DNA from: Paraburkholderia graminis C4D1M
Lineage (GTDB): Bacteria > Pseudomonadota > Gammaproteobacteria > Burkholderiales > Burkholderiaceae
Direction: 5' to 3'
NCBI RefSeq assembly: GCF_000172415.1
Contig: NZ_ABLD01000006.1
Span: forward strand, 342,122 to 406,121
Length of the DNA stretch: 64,000 bases
Shown here in pieces: positions 34,320 to 43,452 of this stretch (positions within the stretch are counted from its first letter, which is position 1; each line of letters opens with the position of its first letter). The position numbers were made by a program, and so were the translations under genes. A model generated the notes under the pieces. It had not been told where the DNA came from. It did not search any database and was given only the letters and a program-made list of their open reading frames with translations.

Positions 34320-34880
34320 TTGAGTGAACGCGACCCCGACGCGGAGTTGCTCGAGCAGGTCGGCCGCCACGATGCGGCCGCTGTGCGCACGCTCGTCGCA
34401 CGCAAGCTGCCGCGTCTGCTCGCGTTGGCCATGCGCATGCTGGGCGACCGCATGGAAGCGGAAGACGTCGCGCAGGAAGTGTTCGTGCGAATCTGGAAAC
34501 ACGCGACGCGTTGGCGCGAAGGCGAGGCGAAATTCGACACGTGGATTCATCGTGTCGCGCTGAACCTTTGCTATGACCGGCTGCGCGGCCGGCGCGAAGA
34601 AGTACGCGACGAACTGCCCGACGAAATCGATCCCGCCGCGCTGCCCGACGTGCGGCTCGAAGCGCGGGCTCGCGACGAGCGCGTGCGCGAAGCACTCGCC
34701 GCACTGCCGGTGCGGCAACGCGAGGCGCTGGTGCTCTGCTATTACCAGGAGATGTCGAACATCGACGCCGCGGCGTTGATGGGCATCACCGTCGATGCGC
34801 TGGAAAGCCTGCTCGCTCGCGCACGCCGCAATTTGCGCGCTCAACTGGCCGGCAGCGGCCTTAGCAAGGACAAGTCATGA
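34320..34880 (+). CDS. ECF-type RNA polymerase sigma factor
   Basis: A 186-residue group-IV sigma factor. Region 2 is LPRLLALAMRMLGD then AEDVAQEVFVRIWKHATRW. Region 4 is ALPVRQREALVLCYYQEMSN with the HTH IDAAALMGITVDALESLLAR. The start is TTG 34320, with GGGAG nine bases upstream; no better in-frame codon is present. The next gene overlaps by four bases (ATGA) and encodes a membrane-anchored protein in the anti-sigma position, followed by a Spy-like periplasmic protein. Confidence 0.9.
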   Translation: MSERDPDAELLEQVGRHDAAAVRTLVARKLPRLLALAMRMLGDRMEAEDVAQEVFVRIWKHATRWREGEAKFDTWIHRVALNLCYDRLRGRREEVRDELPDEIDPAALPDVRLEARARDERVREALAALPVRQREALVLCYYQEMSNIDAAALMGITVDALESLLARARRNLRAQLAGSGLSKDKS

Positions 34881-35302
34881 CGCCCGAAAGATTTCATCAG
34901 ATCGTCGAAGCCTATGGCGCCGATCCACAGCGTTGGCCGCCGCAGGAGCGAGCCGCGGCGCAGGCGTGGGCGGGTATGCATCGTCAGCAGGCGCAAGCAT
35001 GGCTAGCCGAAGCCGCCGGGCTTGATGCGTGGCTCGCGACGGATCGGCTCGCGCCGCCGGACACTTCATTGCAGCAGCGCATCGTTGCAAGCGCGCCCGC
35101 GCGGCCCGCGCGGCGGGCGACACCACAGCGGCGCGCGTGGTGGTGGTCGGGCGCTGCGGTCGGTGTCGGCCTGCTCGGTGGCGTGGCCGGCGCGTTGGCG
35201 GTGTCGTTTTTCGTGTTGACGGAAGCGGTGCCGCCTGTGCATGAATCCTCTTATCTCACGTCGAGTTTCGGTGGATCGTCCGCCGACTGGAGCGGCGAAT
35301 GA
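34877..35302 (+). CDS. Putative anti-sigma factor with one membrane helix
   Basis: A 141-residue protein with a cytoplasmic Ala/Gln/Trp-rich helical part (residues 1-80), one membrane segment (about 92-114, GVGLLGGVAGALAVSFFVL) and a short periplasmic tail. No zinc-binding HxxxCxxC motif is visible, so it is not a ZAS-type anti-sigma. The assignment rests on position: it overlaps the sigma gene by ATGA and overlaps the next gene by four bases. Confidence 0.65.
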   Translation: MTPERFHQIVEAYGADPQRWPPQERAAAQAWAGMHRQQAQAWLAEAAGLDAWLATDRLAPPDTSLQQRIVASAPARPARRATPQRRAWWWSGAAVGVGLLGGVAGALAVSFFVLTEAVPPVHESSYLTSSFGGSSADWSGE

Positions 35303-35820
35303 ACAGCCGGTCATGGAAAGTCGTGCTCGTAGTGTCGCTCGTCCTCAATGTGTTTTTGCTTGGCGCGATCGCGGGCGGCGCTTATCGATGGTATGCGGCG
35401 CGCGATGCCGCGGCGCCGCTCGCCACGCAGCAGCGGGCGTTGCGTTTTGCCGCGCAGACGCTGTCGCCAGAGCGGCAGAAGGCGTTCGCCGAGAGCCTGA
35501 AGAATGGACGCCGCGACGGCCGGCAGCTTGCGCGCGAGGCGCGCGAAGCGCGTCGCGAGGTATTGCGTCTGCTCGCCGCGCCGCAACTGGATCGTGCGGC
35601 GCTCGACGCCGCGTTGGCTCGCACGCGCGAGGCCGACAGCGGCCTGCGTGCGAAAGTGGAAAGCAGTGTCGCGGATTTCGCCGCGACGTTGTCGCCGCAA
35701 GAGCGCGTGGAGTTCGCCGACAGCCTGCGCTTGCGCGGACAGTGGCGCGAGCCGCAAACAAGCGCGAAGGGCGCCGGTCCGGCGAGCGCTGCATCGTCGG
35801 CTGCCGCGTCGAGCGAATAA
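35299..35820 (+). CDS. Periplasmic heavy-metal sensor / Spy-CpxP-like protein
   Basis: A 173-residue protein with a membrane anchor or uncleaved signal (residues 8-28) and a long Arg/Ala/Glu helical periplasmic part. The part contains the repeated LSPERQKAFAESL and LSPQERVEFADSL elements (LTxxQ-like motif of the CpxP/Spy group) and a low-complexity Ala/Ser tail. Members of this group sense or buffer envelope stress. It overlaps the anti-sigma gene by four bases, suggesting it is the signal-sensing arm of the sigma system. Confidence 0.75.
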   Translation: MNSRSWKVVLVVSLVLNVFLLGAIAGGAYRWYAARDAAAPLATQQRALRFAAQTLSPERQKAFAESLKNGRRDGRQLAREAREARREVLRLLAAPQLDRAALDAALARTREADSGLRAKVESSVADFAATLSPQERVEFADSLRLRGQWREPQTSAKGAGPASAASSAAASSE

Positions 35821-35893
35821 AAATGTTTGCGAGCGGCGACGGATTGTGTGCGTCGGCAACGTTCAAGCAGTATCCAATGCCTGAGAGGGCGGT

Positions 35894-37411
35894 ATGACTG
35901 CCTCATCCAACCTGACCACTGCTGCGATCGCGCTGAACCGTTTCGGCCTCGGCGCGCGTCCCGACGACCCAGCGCCCGCCGACCCCAAGGCGTGGCTGCT
36001 CGCGCAATTCGAGCACTATGAGCCGAGGCCTGCTGCCTGGGCCGATCAGCCGGATTCGATTGACTTGTCGAGCGAACTGGAACAGCAGCGCATGCAGTTG
36101 CGTCAGCAACGGCAGCGCAAGCCCGGCGATGCGAACACGCCGCAACAAAGCAACGCGCAAGGCGGCCAGCAAGCGGCATCGGAAAGCTCGGTGAAAAAAG
36201 ATCAGGAAGCCGAACGGAAAGCGATGCATGTCGAAATACGCGACACGTACCGCGCTTCGGTGAATGCGCACGTGCTTAGCGCATTGACCACGCAGACGCC
36301 TTTCATCGAGCGGCTAGTTCATTTCTGGGCGAACCATTTCGCGGTATCGACGGAAAAACCCGCCGTGGCCGCGCTCGCCGGTTCGTTCGAAGCGGAGGCG
36401 ATTCGCCCGCACGTGCTCGGCCGTTTCGAGGACATGCTGGTGGCGGTCGAGCGTCATCCGGCGATGCAGGTGTTCCTCGACCAGACGCGTTCGGTCGGGC
36501 CCGACAGCACGGCGGCGCTGCGTGCGGCGGCGCGCAATCCCGAGCGCAAGCGTGGCCTCAATGAAAACCTCGCGCGCGAAATCATGGAGTTGCATACGCT
36601 CGGCGCGCGCAGCGGCTATAGCCAGGACGACGTTACTGAATTTGCTCGCGCGTTGACGGGTTGGAGCGTGGCAACCGAGGCTGCCAGCCCCACGAACGCC
36701 GGCATGCAGGGCAAACCGCCCGCGCAGTCCATGCCGACTGCCGCCGCGCCCGGCACCTTCGTGTTTCGCGAAGCGCTGCACGAGCCCGGCGCGCGAACCG
36801 TCATGGGACGTCGCTACGATCAGCGCGGCGAGGACCAGGCGCTCGCGATCCTGCATGATCTCGCGACTGCGCCTGCGACCGCGCAACACATCGGCGCCAA
36901 GCTGGCCCGTCATTTCATCGCCGATACTCCGCCCGCGGCTGCGAGCGACAAGCTGGCGAGCGCGTTCATGACGAGCGGCGGCGATCTGCCGACGCTGTAC
37001 CGCACATTGATCGACATGCACGAAGCCTGGTCGCCCGTCGCGGTGAAGTTCAAGACGCCGTGGGAATGGGCGATTTCGTCGATGCGCGGGCTCGGTTGGC
37101 AAGACCTCGGCAATCTGCAGGCCGCGCCTCTGTTGACGCAGCTTGGTCAACCGGTATGGCGTCCGGGTTCGCCCGCCGGTTACGACGACGTCGCCGCAAG
37201 CTGGGCCGCGCCCGATGCGCTCGTGCGCCGCGTCGAGGTCGCGCAGCGCTTCGCGGCGCGCGTCGGCGACCGTCTCGACGCTCGCTCGCTCGGGCAGGCG
37301 CTGCTCGCCGGATCGCTGGGCGCGCCGAGCGCGGTGGCGATCGCGCGCGCCGAAAGCGCATCCACGGCAATTGCGCTTTTGCTGGTCTCACCGGACTTTC
37401 AACGGAGATGA
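35894..37411 (+). CDS. DUF1800 family protein
   Basis: A 505-residue protein of the DUF1800 family, normally encoded beside a DUF1501 protein as here. It opens with ALNRFGLGARPDDPAP, has a Gln-rich charged linker (about 60-110), then LVHFWANHFAVSTEKP, NENLAREIMELHTLGARSGY and LARHFIADTPP. It has no obvious signal peptide. Function is unknown; the DUF1800/DUF1501 pair is often linked to envelope or extracellular activities. It starts 74 bases after the Spy-like gene and its stop overlaps an ATG of the next frame. Confidence 0.88.
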   Translation: MTASSNLTTAAIALNRFGLGARPDDPAPADPKAWLLAQFEHYEPRPAAWADQPDSIDLSSELEQQRMQLRQQRQRKPGDANTPQQSNAQGGQQAASESSVKKDQEAERKAMHVEIRDTYRASVNAHVLSALTTQTPFIERLVHFWANHFAVSTEKPAVAALAGSFEAEAIRPHVLGRFEDMLVAVERHPAMQVFLDQTRSVGPDSTAALRAAARNPERKRGLNENLAREIMELHTLGARSGYSQDDVTEFARALTGWSVATEAASPTNAGMQGKPPAQSMPTAAAPGTFVFREALHEPGARTVMGRRYDQRGEDQALAILHDLATAPATAQHIGAKLARHFIADTPPAAASDKLASAFMTSGGDLPTLYRTLIDMHEAWSPVAVKFKTPWEWAISSMRGLGWQDLGNLQAAPLLTQLGQPVWRPGSPAGYDDVAASWAAPDALVRRVEVAQRFAARVGDRLDARSLGQALLAGSLGAPSAVAIARAESASTAIALLLVSPDFQRR

Positions 37412-37416
37412 ACGCC

Positions 37417-38565
37417 ATGTCCTCACGCCGTCAATTTCTGCGAGTCGCCGCTGCGGGCGCGGGCGCGATTCTCGTGTCGCCGCGCATCGCGTTTGCGAAT
37501 GTGGTCAGCGAGCGCCGTTTCGTGTTCGTGATTCAGCGCGGCGCGGCCGATGGCCTGAACATCGTCGTGCCCTACGCCGAACCTGCCTATGCGAAGTTGC
37601 GCGGCGCGCTCGCAATCGATCCGTCGAGCGCTCACCGGCTCGACGTCAGCTTTGCGCTGCATCCCGCGCTCACGCAGATGGCCACGATGTACGCGGACCG
37701 TCAGGCGCTGTTCGTGCACGCGGTGGCGTCGCCGTATCGCGACCGCTCGCATTTCGACGGACAGAACGTGCTCGAGACCGGCAGCGCGTCGCCGTATCAG
37801 GTGAAGGACGGCTGGCTGAACCGGCTCGCCGCGCTGCTGCCCGCCGCGCGCGAGACGGCAATCGCCTTTGCGCCCACCGTGCCAATGGCGCTGCGCGGCA
37901 CGGCGGCCGTCACGTCGTACGCGCCGTCCGCGTTGCCGCCGGCGCCCGACGATCTGCTGATGCGCGTCTCGCAACTCTACGACGACGACGCGCAGTTGCG
38001 CCCCTTGTGGGAATCGGCGATGACGGCACGCGGTCTCGCTGGCGACGCCGGCGCGCGCCAGGACCCCGCGAGCCTCGGCAAACTGGCGGCCGGATTTCTC
38101 GCACGCGACGACGGTCCGCGCATCGCGATGATCGAGACCGGCGGCTGGGACACGCATAGCGCGCAGAATGCGCGTCTTGCCAATCAGTTGAAAGCGCTCG
38201 ACACGATGCTCGCGGCATTGCGCGACGGCATGGGTCCTGCGTGGAGCAAAACCACCGTGCTGGTGGCGACCGAGTTCGGCAGGACTGCGGCCGCGAACGG
38301 CACCGAAGGCACCGATCACGGCACGGGCTCGGTGGCGATGGTGCTGGGCGGCGCGGTGGCGGGCGGCCGTGTCGTCGCGGACTGGCCGGGCCTCACGCCT
38401 CGCGATCTCTATGAGGCTCGCGACCTCAAGCCGACCGCATCGCTCGATGCGCTGATCGCCGGTGCCGCGAGCGAAGCACTCGGTCTCGATCCGCATCACA
38501 CGGCGCGCGCGCTGTTCGGCCGCGCGGCTGCGGTGAAGCCGTTCAGCGGTATCGTTCGCGCGTAG
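37417..38565 (+). CDS. DUF1501 family protein with Tat-type signal
   Basis: A 382-residue protein with a twin-arginine signal (SSRRQFLRVAAAGAGAILVS, residues 1-27). The sulfatase-like DUF1501 core includes FVIQRGAADGLNIVVPY, the SPYRDRSHFDGQNVLETG region with possible metal-binding His and Asp, IAMIETGGWDTH and TEGTDHGTGSVAMVLGG. Export is predicted through Tat, implying folding or cofactor loading in the cytoplasm. ATG 37417 has GGAG nine bases upstream; ATG 37408 overlaps the DUF1800 stop but lies too near that site. Confidence 0.88.
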   Translation: MSSRRQFLRVAAAGAGAILVSPRIAFANVVSERRFVFVIQRGAADGLNIVVPYAEPAYAKLRGALAIDPSSAHRLDVSFALHPALTQMATMYADRQALFVHAVASPYRDRSHFDGQNVLETGSASPYQVKDGWLNRLAALLPAARETAIAFAPTVPMALRGTAAVTSYAPSALPPAPDDLLMRVSQLYDDDAQLRPLWESAMTARGLAGDAGARQDPASLGKLAAGFLARDDGPRIAMIETGGWDTHSAQNARLANQLKALDTMLAALRDGMGPAWSKTTVLVATEFGRTAAANGTEGTDHGTGSVAMVLGGAVAGGRVVADWPGLTPRDLYEARDLKPTASLDALIAGAASEALGLDPHHTARALFGRAAAVKPFSGIVRA

Positions 38566-38571
38566 TCGATA

Positions 38572-38598
38572 CGCTCCGGCTGCGTGCCGGCCGGAGCG
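38572..38598 (+). terminator. Perfect nine-pair hairpin after the DUF1501 gene
   Basis: CGCTCCGGC (38572-38580) pairs with GCCGGAGCG (38590-38598) around a nine-base loop, six bases after the stop codon, followed by a pyrimidine-rich tract. It probably ends the sigma-factor operon. Confidence 0.65.
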
Positions 38599-38917
38599 CC
38601 TCCCTCTCTCCTTCCTCCTCACATCTGCGGCAAGCAGATCGTTCCCACGCAGCGGGCGCTCAGGCGAGATTCAAATTTTTTTCGCGTGAGCCCTACGCAA
38701 GCGGCCGTTTCCTGCCGACATCCAGGCATGGGTTGCAGTGAGCAGCCGGCGGGAAAATTGACCGCGCCCCATTATTCGTGACGATCGCCTCGTCGGTGCC
38801 CAACGCCGATTGATCAGGATGGCGAACGAATAAAGGCAGCGCTGCTTTCCCCATCCGCAACCACCTCTGATTTCACCGATTTTTGTCCGGGCCTACCCGG
38901 CGTTGGATTGTCTTGCC
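38599..38917. other. Intergenic region upstream of the Tat lipoprotein
   Basis: No gene is seen. A T-rich tract lies near 38670-38682 and a TTGACC near 38758 could be part of a promoter, but no matching -10 is convincing. The segment likely carries the promoter of the gene at 38918. Confidence 0.35.
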
Positions 38918-40663
38918 ATGGTTAAACGACGTGAGTTTCTCGGCTTGCTGACGGCTGTCAGCGGCAGTTATGTGCTGAGCGCATGCGGCGGCGGCGGCGG
39001 TGGCGGCGGCGACGGCAACGGGACGAGCGCGGGCGTGACGACCAGCGCGACGTCCAGTTCAACGAGCGCGGCGTCGGGAACCACAAGCACTACAGGCACC
39101 ACAGGGACCACAGGGACCACAGGCACGACGTCGGCGACCGGCAGCACCGGGGCCACGCAGAGCAACGCAACGTCGAGCGGATCGAAGGGCAACAACGGAG
39201 CGTCGAATACGTCAAATACGTCGAATAACGACGCATCCGGGTCCGCACTCGCGTCGGCGGATGGCACGGCGATTCCGCCCGCGGCATCGGTCATCGACAA
39301 TCAGGCGGCGGTGTGGACTGTCGTCGGCGGATCGGTCTATCGCAACGGCGCGAAGGCCGGCAACACGTTCAGCGTGTCCTTGCTGCTGTGGTCCGGCGGC
39401 GTGATCTATCACCAGGGCACGGGTGGGCAGTTCTACGGCTGGAGCGGCTCGGCGTGGTACGCGTGCGCCGATCCGCGCCTCGGCGGCACGTCGCTCGACG
39501 GCACCACGATTCCTGGCGCGTCGCGCATCATCGATAGAGTAGGCGCAATCTGGACCGTCGCGAACGGCGTCGTTCTGCGCAACAACGCCGCGGTCGGCGT
39601 GAGCTCCAACGTGTCGCTGCTGTTGTGGTACGGCGGCAAGCTGTGGTGCCGCGCAGCGGCCGCGCAGTTCTACGTGTGCAACGATATCGACCAATGGCTG
39701 CCGTGCGCCGATCCACGTATTCCGGTGGCGGCCGCTAGCGGCATGTTCCATGGCATCAACGGACACTACGACTATCGCTACACGCCCGCGCAGGTCGTGT
39801 CGATCATGCAGAACATGGGCTGCTCGACATATCGCGTCGGCGTCACCGACGACCCCACCGAACTCACAGCCGTCGTCAGACTCGCGCAGGCTTTCCAGGC
39901 GGCGGGGCTCACGCTGTTCGTGGTGATCCAGATCGGCATGCGCGACGCCAACGGCGCGCTGCTCGCGAGCGAATCGGCGGCTTATGCGCGGGGGCATTCG
40001 TGCGGCGTGACAGTCGCCGGCGCGCTCGCGCCATACGGCGTGGTCATGTACGAGTGCGGCAACGAATTGACTCGCGATCCCGCGATCATTCTCGACTCGA
40101 CCAATGCCGGCACGAAGGCGGTCGACTTCAGCAACGCGAACTGGCCGGTCATGCGCGGCCTGATGCGCGGCATGATGGATGGCGTGAAGTCCGCGCAGCC
40201 CGCGGCGAAATGCGGGATCAACTTCTGCGTCGCGGACGTCGGCGCCGCCGACGCATTGTGGGACGGCACGCAACCGAACGGCACGAGCGGCTACCCGACC
40301 GTGCGCTGGGACATGACGACGTGGCACAACTACGAGATCTACGGCGACATCTTCGACATCGGTTCGGACGGTTCGGGTCCCGGCTTCGATCTGCCGACTT
40401 ACTGCAAAGCGCGCTACGGCAAGCCGTTTTTACTCACCGAGTGGAATACCGGACCCGAAATGACGGTGGCCTATCGGGCGGATTACATCAGCGCACGCTA
40501 CGCGAGCTACTATCAGGCGAGAAAGACAAAGAACATTCAGTCGACGATGTACTACGAGCTCGATAGCGGCAACACCACGTATGGCGTGATGATCGACGGC
40601 GTGGTGGTCAATCAGACGTATAGCGCGTTCGTGAGCGCCGTCGCGAGTCATCCGGACAATTGA
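38918..40663 (+). CDS. Tat lipoprotein with tandem beta repeats and a glycoside-hydrolase-like barrel
   Basis: A 581-residue protein. The signal is [17 protein letters not shown] with lipobox LSAC, so it is probably a Tat-exported lipoprotein. A Gly/Thr/Ser/Asn linker (about 25-105) follows, then two copies of a roughly 75-residue unit, each starting DGT-IP and ending CADPR. The C-terminal barrel has a clan-A glycosidase look: acid/base Glu in YECGNELT and candidate nucleophile Glu in LLTEWNTG. No exact GH family is assigned. ATG 38918 is preferred over TTG 38903. The substrate may be an exopolysaccharide. Confidence 0.75.
   Translation: MVKRREFLGLLTAVSGSYVLSACGGGGGGGGDGNGTSAGVTTSATSSSTSAASGTTSTTGTTGTTGTTGTTSATGSTGATQSNATSSGSKGNNGASNTSNTSNNDASGSALASADGTAIPPAASVIDNQAAVWTVVGGSVYRNGAKAGNTFSVSLLLWSGGVIYHQGTGGQFYGWSGSAWYACADPRLGGTSLDGTTIPGASRIIDRVGAIWTVANGVVLRNNAAVGVSSNVSLLLWYGGKLWCRAAAAQFYVCNDIDQWLPCADPRIPVAAASGMFHGINGHYDYRYTPAQVVSIMQNMGCSTYRVGVTDDPTELTAVVRLAQAFQAAGLTLFVVIQIGMRDANGALLASESAAYARGHSCGVTVAGALAPYGVVMYECGNELTRDPAIILDSTNAGTKAVDFSNANWPVMRGLMRGMMDGVKSAQPAAKCGINFCVADVGAADALWDGTQPNGTSGYPTVRWDMTTWHNYEIYGDIFDIGSDGSGPGFDLPTYCKARYGKPFLLTEWNTGPEMTVAYRADYISARYASYYQARKTKNIQSTMYYELDSGNTTYGVMIDGVVVNQTYSAFVSAVASHPDN
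39080..39124 (+). repeat. Five imperfect 9-mers coding the Thr-Gly-Thr linker
   Basis: Near-identical units ACCACAAGC, ACTACAGGC, ACCACAGGG, ACCACAGGG and ACCACAGGC run in tandem and encode a (TTG/TTS)n stretch of the lipoprotein linker. The unit keeps the reading frame, so linker length can change freely. Confidence 0.75.
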
Positions 40664-40709
40664 GCGCGATGCCGAACGATGCCTGACCGATCGGCATCAC
40701 GCTTAACAC

Positions 40710-41394
40710 TCAGTCGATGTAGCGCAGCCCCAGTTGCCGCAACGGCTCGCGCATCTGATACATGTCGAGGCCCAGCACGCCGGAGGCGAGCTTCGCGCGC
40801 TTTTGCGCTTCGTTTGCTTCGCGCGCGCTGGCCTTGTCGAGCGTCTCTTGCGCTTGCGCCGACGGCACCACGGCCACGCCGTCGTGATCGGCGACGATCA
40901 CATCGCCCGGGCGTCACCAGTGCGCCCGCGCAGACCACCGGAATATTCACCGAGCCGAGCGTCGCCTTGATCGTGCCCTTCGCCGAGATCGCCTTGCTCC
41001 AGACAGGGAAGCCCATGTCGGTGAGCACGGTCACGTCGCGCACGCCTGCATCGATGATGAGCGCCCGCGCGCCGCGCGCCTGGAAACTCGTTGCGAGCAG
41101 GTCGCCGAAATAGCCGTCGGTGCAGTCGGCGGTGACCGCGGCCACGACCACATCGCCCGGTTGAATCTGTTCGGCCGCGACGTGCAGCATCCAGTTGTCG
41201 CCGGGATGCAGCAGCACCGTGACGGCGGTGCCCGATGCGTGCGCGCCGGTGTAGATCGGCCGCATGTACGGCTTCATCAGGCCGACGCGCCCCATGGCTT
41301 CGTGAACGGTTGCGCTGCCGAGCGCGCCGAGTCCTTCCGCGACGCGGCTATCCGCGCGCGCGATGTTGCGATAAACCACGCCGAGTTCAAACAT
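40710..41394 (-). pseudogene. RraA/LigK-type aldolase, one-base frameshift
   Basis: RraA-fold enzyme of about 227 residues when read through, most like 4-carboxy-4-hydroxy-2-oxoadipate aldolase. The N-terminal frame from ATG 41394 (AAGGACG upstream) has [20 protein letters not shown], and the catalytic Arg-Asp is in [14 protein letters not shown]. The frame breaks after ALVTPG at 40905-40911 (CCCGGG for CCGGG). The downstream frame continues as [18 protein letters not shown] to a stop at 40710. It starts two bases after the upstream LigJ-like gene, matching that gene's role in the same pathway. Confidence 0.82.
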
Positions 41395-41396
41395 GT

Positions 41397-42422
41397 TCAA
41401 CGTCCTTGTGCTTTGAGTGCGGCATCGAGGCGCGGATAGACGCGCCGCGCATTGCCTTCATAGATCTTGTCGCGCTGTTGCGGATTCATCTCCGCCGCTT
41501 CGACATAGCGCTTCGTATCGTCGAAATAGTGGCCGGTTTGCGGATCGATGCCGCGCACCGCGCCGATCATTTCGCTGGCAAAGAGAATGTTGTCGACGGG
41601 AATCACTTTCGTCAGCAGGTCGATGCCCGGCTGGTGATAGACGCAGGTGTCGAAGAAAATGTTCTTCAACAAATGCTCTTCGAGCAGCGGCTTTTTCATT
41701 TCCTGTGCAAGGCCGCGGAAACGTCCCCAGTGATAGGGCACTGCGCCGCCGCCGTGAGGAATCACGAACCTGAGCGTGGGGAAGTCGCGGAACAGATCGG
41801 ACGTGAGGCATTGCATGAACGCGGTGGTGTCCGCGTTCAGGTAATGCGCGCCCGTGGTGTGAAAGCAGGCGTTGCAACTCGTGCTGACATGGACCATCGC
41901 GGGAATGTCGTACTCGACCATCTTCTCGTAGATCGGATACCAGTAGCGGTCGGAGAGCGGCGGACTCGTCCAGTGTCCGCCCGATGGATCGGGGTTCAGA
42001 TTGATCGCGACATTGCCGTACTGCTCGACGCACTTCACGAGTTCGGGAATGCAGGTGGCGACGTCCACACCGGGGCTTTGCGGCAGCATCGCAGCCGGAA
42101 CGAAGTTCGCGGGAAACAACTGGCTCACGCGATAGCACAGTTCGTTGCAGATCGCGGCCCACGTGCTCGACACGTTGAAGTCGCCGATGTGATGCGCCAT
42201 GAAGCTTGCGCGCGGGCTGAAGACGGTGAGGTCGAGGCCGCGTTCGCGCATCAGACGCAACTGGTTGGTTTCGATTGACTCGCGCAGTTCGTCGTCGCTG
42301 ATTTGCAGTTCGGACGGCCTGGGCGCGTCAGTGGGATTGCCGAGCGCGGCGATCTGGCGATTGCGCCATGTTTCGAGCGCTTTGGGCGCGGTCGTGTAGT
42401 GACCGTGAATGTCGATGATCAT
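41397..42422 (-). CDS. ligJ: Amidohydrolase family protein, probable 4-oxalomesaconate hydratase (LigJ-like)
   Basis: A 341-residue TIM-barrel enzyme. It begins [20 protein letters not shown], with the metal-binding HxH, and continues with metal and active-site residues in [27 protein letters not shown] and the C-terminal [14 protein letters not shown]. The pattern and length suit 4-oxalomesaconate hydratase, which hydrates 4-oxalomesaconate to 4-carboxy-4-hydroxy-2-oxoadipate in protocatechuate 4,5-cleavage and gallate degradation. The next gene would cleave that product. The ring-cleavage genes are not in the window. Confidence 0.85.
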   Translation of the reverse strand: MIIDIHGHYTTAPKALETWRNRQIAALGNPTDAPRPSELQISDDELRESIETNQLRLMRERGLDLTVFSPRASFMAHHIGDFNVSSTWAAICNELCYRVSQLFPANFVPAAMLPQSPGVDVATCIPELVKCVEQYGNVAINLNPDPSGGHWTSPPLSDRYWYPIYEKMVEYDIPAMVHVSTSCNACFHTTGAHYLNADTTAFMQCLTSDLFRDFPTLRFVIPHGGGAVPYHWGRFRGLAQEMKKPLLEEHLLKNIFFDTCVYHQPGIDLLTKVIPVDNILFASEMIGAVRGIDPQTGHYFDDTKRYVEAAEMNPQQRDKIYEGNARRVYPRLDAALKAQGR

Positions 42423-42459
42423 GCAAGTAGTCCGAATTAAAATGCGGTGTGATGTGTCG

Positions 42460-43230
42460 TCAGCGCGACGCGGTTTCTGTAGCCGACGCCGCCGCGAGCA
42501 AAGGCTCCGCGTCGCCGCCCAACGCCTTCGTCACGCGCGCGGCGAATTCCAGCAGGCGCGGGCGATAGCGCTCCATCTCTTCCATGCCCATGCGCGCGGA
42601 GGGTCCGACGATGCCGAGCGCGCCGACGAGTTCCTGGCCGACGCGGAACACCGGCGCCGAAATGCCCGACGTTTCGCGGTCGCGTTCGCCCATCGACAGA
42701 TACACGTAGCGCGAGCGCACGGTCTCGTACGGCTCGCCGGGTTCGCCGGCGAACGCGAGCAGCACGCGGCCGCCCGCGCCGCGTTCGAGCGGTTGCGTGT
42801 CGCCTTGCTGCACTTCGGCGCGGATCGAGTGGCGCGACGCAATGCGATACAGGCACACGCGGTGATCGCGCTCGCGCACATGAAACGAAACGGCCTCGCC
42901 GGTTTCCTCGCTCAATTCCTTCATCGCGGGCAGCAGGATGTCGCGCAGATCGAAACCGGCCTCATAGACCGCGCTCAGATGCATCGCGGCCGAGCCGATC
43001 CAGTAGCGCCCGTCGTCGCGGCGAATCAGAAGCTGGTGATGACACAGCGCCTGCGTGAGCCGCGACAGCGTGCTCTTGTACAGCCCCGTGCGTTCGGAAA
43101 GCTGCGTCAGCGTGAGCGGTTCGTCATTGCGGCGAAACGCAAAAAGGATCGACGCGGCGCGGTCCAGCACGTCGATGCCGCTCGAGGTGACGCCTTGCGG
43201 CGTACGCGCCGTCTCGCTACTGCGGGCCAT
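42460..43230 (-). CDS. IclR-family transcriptional regulator
   Basis: A 256-residue regulator with an N-terminal winged HTH (VLDRAASILFAFRRNDEP, LTQLSERTGLYKSTLSRLTQAL) and an IclR effector domain. The domain has PAMKELSEETGEAVSFHVRE and the C-terminal SAPVFRVGQELVGALGIVGP. IclR proteins often control aromatic-acid pathways, in keeping with the LigJ/LigK-like genes downstream. ATG 43230 has GGAG eight bases upstream; the frame is open further upstream but that extension is unlikely. A perfect palindrome 18 bases upstream is a strong operator candidate. Confidence 0.9.
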   Translation of the reverse strand: MARSSETARTPQGVTSSGIDVLDRAASILFAFRRNDEPLTLTQLSERTGLYKSTLSRLTQALCHHQLLIRRDDGRYWIGSAAMHLSAVYEAGFDLRDILLPAMKELSEETGEAVSFHVRERDHRVCLYRIASRHSIRAEVQQGDTQPLERGAGGRVLLAFAGEPGEPYETVRSRYVYLSMGERDRETSGISAPVFRVGQELVGALGIVGPSARMGMEEMERYRPRLLEFAARVTKALGGDAEPLLAAASATETASR

Positions 43231-43247
43231 GATCTGCTCCGGTGTTT

Positions 43248-43264
43248 GTTCTATTGAATAGAAC
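43248..43264. promoter_or_regulatory. 17-base perfect palindrome, candidate IclR operator
   Basis: GTTCTATTGAATAGAAC is a perfect palindrome around a central G, 18 bases upstream of the IclR start codon. GTTC/GAAC ends with an AT-rich middle resemble known IclR-family operators. A weaker repeat CCAA...TTGG follows at 43264-43277. Confidence 0.6.
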
Positions 43265-43362
43265 CAATGATCGTTGGATGGAACAATGCTAGTCCGATCG
43301 CCTCGTGCCGTCAATCGCGGACGCAGGAGCCTCGTCGGTAATATCCCTGAGCGACAGCGTCG

Positions 43363-43380
43363 GATGGTATCGCTACCATC
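43363..43380. promoter_or_regulatory. LacI-type operator, upstream copy
   Basis: GATGGTATCGCTACCATC is an inverted repeat (arms GATGGTA/TACCATC) with the central CG dinucleotide characteristic of LacI-family operators. Its 16-base core is the exact reverse complement of the second copy at 43427-43442. Confidence 0.7.
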
Positions 43381-43425
43381 GCGTCTATCAGGACAGCGCC
43401 GTCCCGCGACCAAGCCTTGTGGCGG

Positions 43426-43442
43426 GATGGTAGCGATACCAT
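43426..43442. promoter_or_regulatory. LacI-type operator, downstream copy at the gene start
   Basis: ATGGTAGCGATACCAT (43427-43442) is an inverted repeat with central CG. It lies at the start of the dehydratase gene, 63 bases downstream of the first copy, so a bound repressor would block or loop across the promoter. The LacI gene at 47519 is the likely binder. Confidence 0.7.
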
Positions 43443-43452
43443 GGAGACATCA

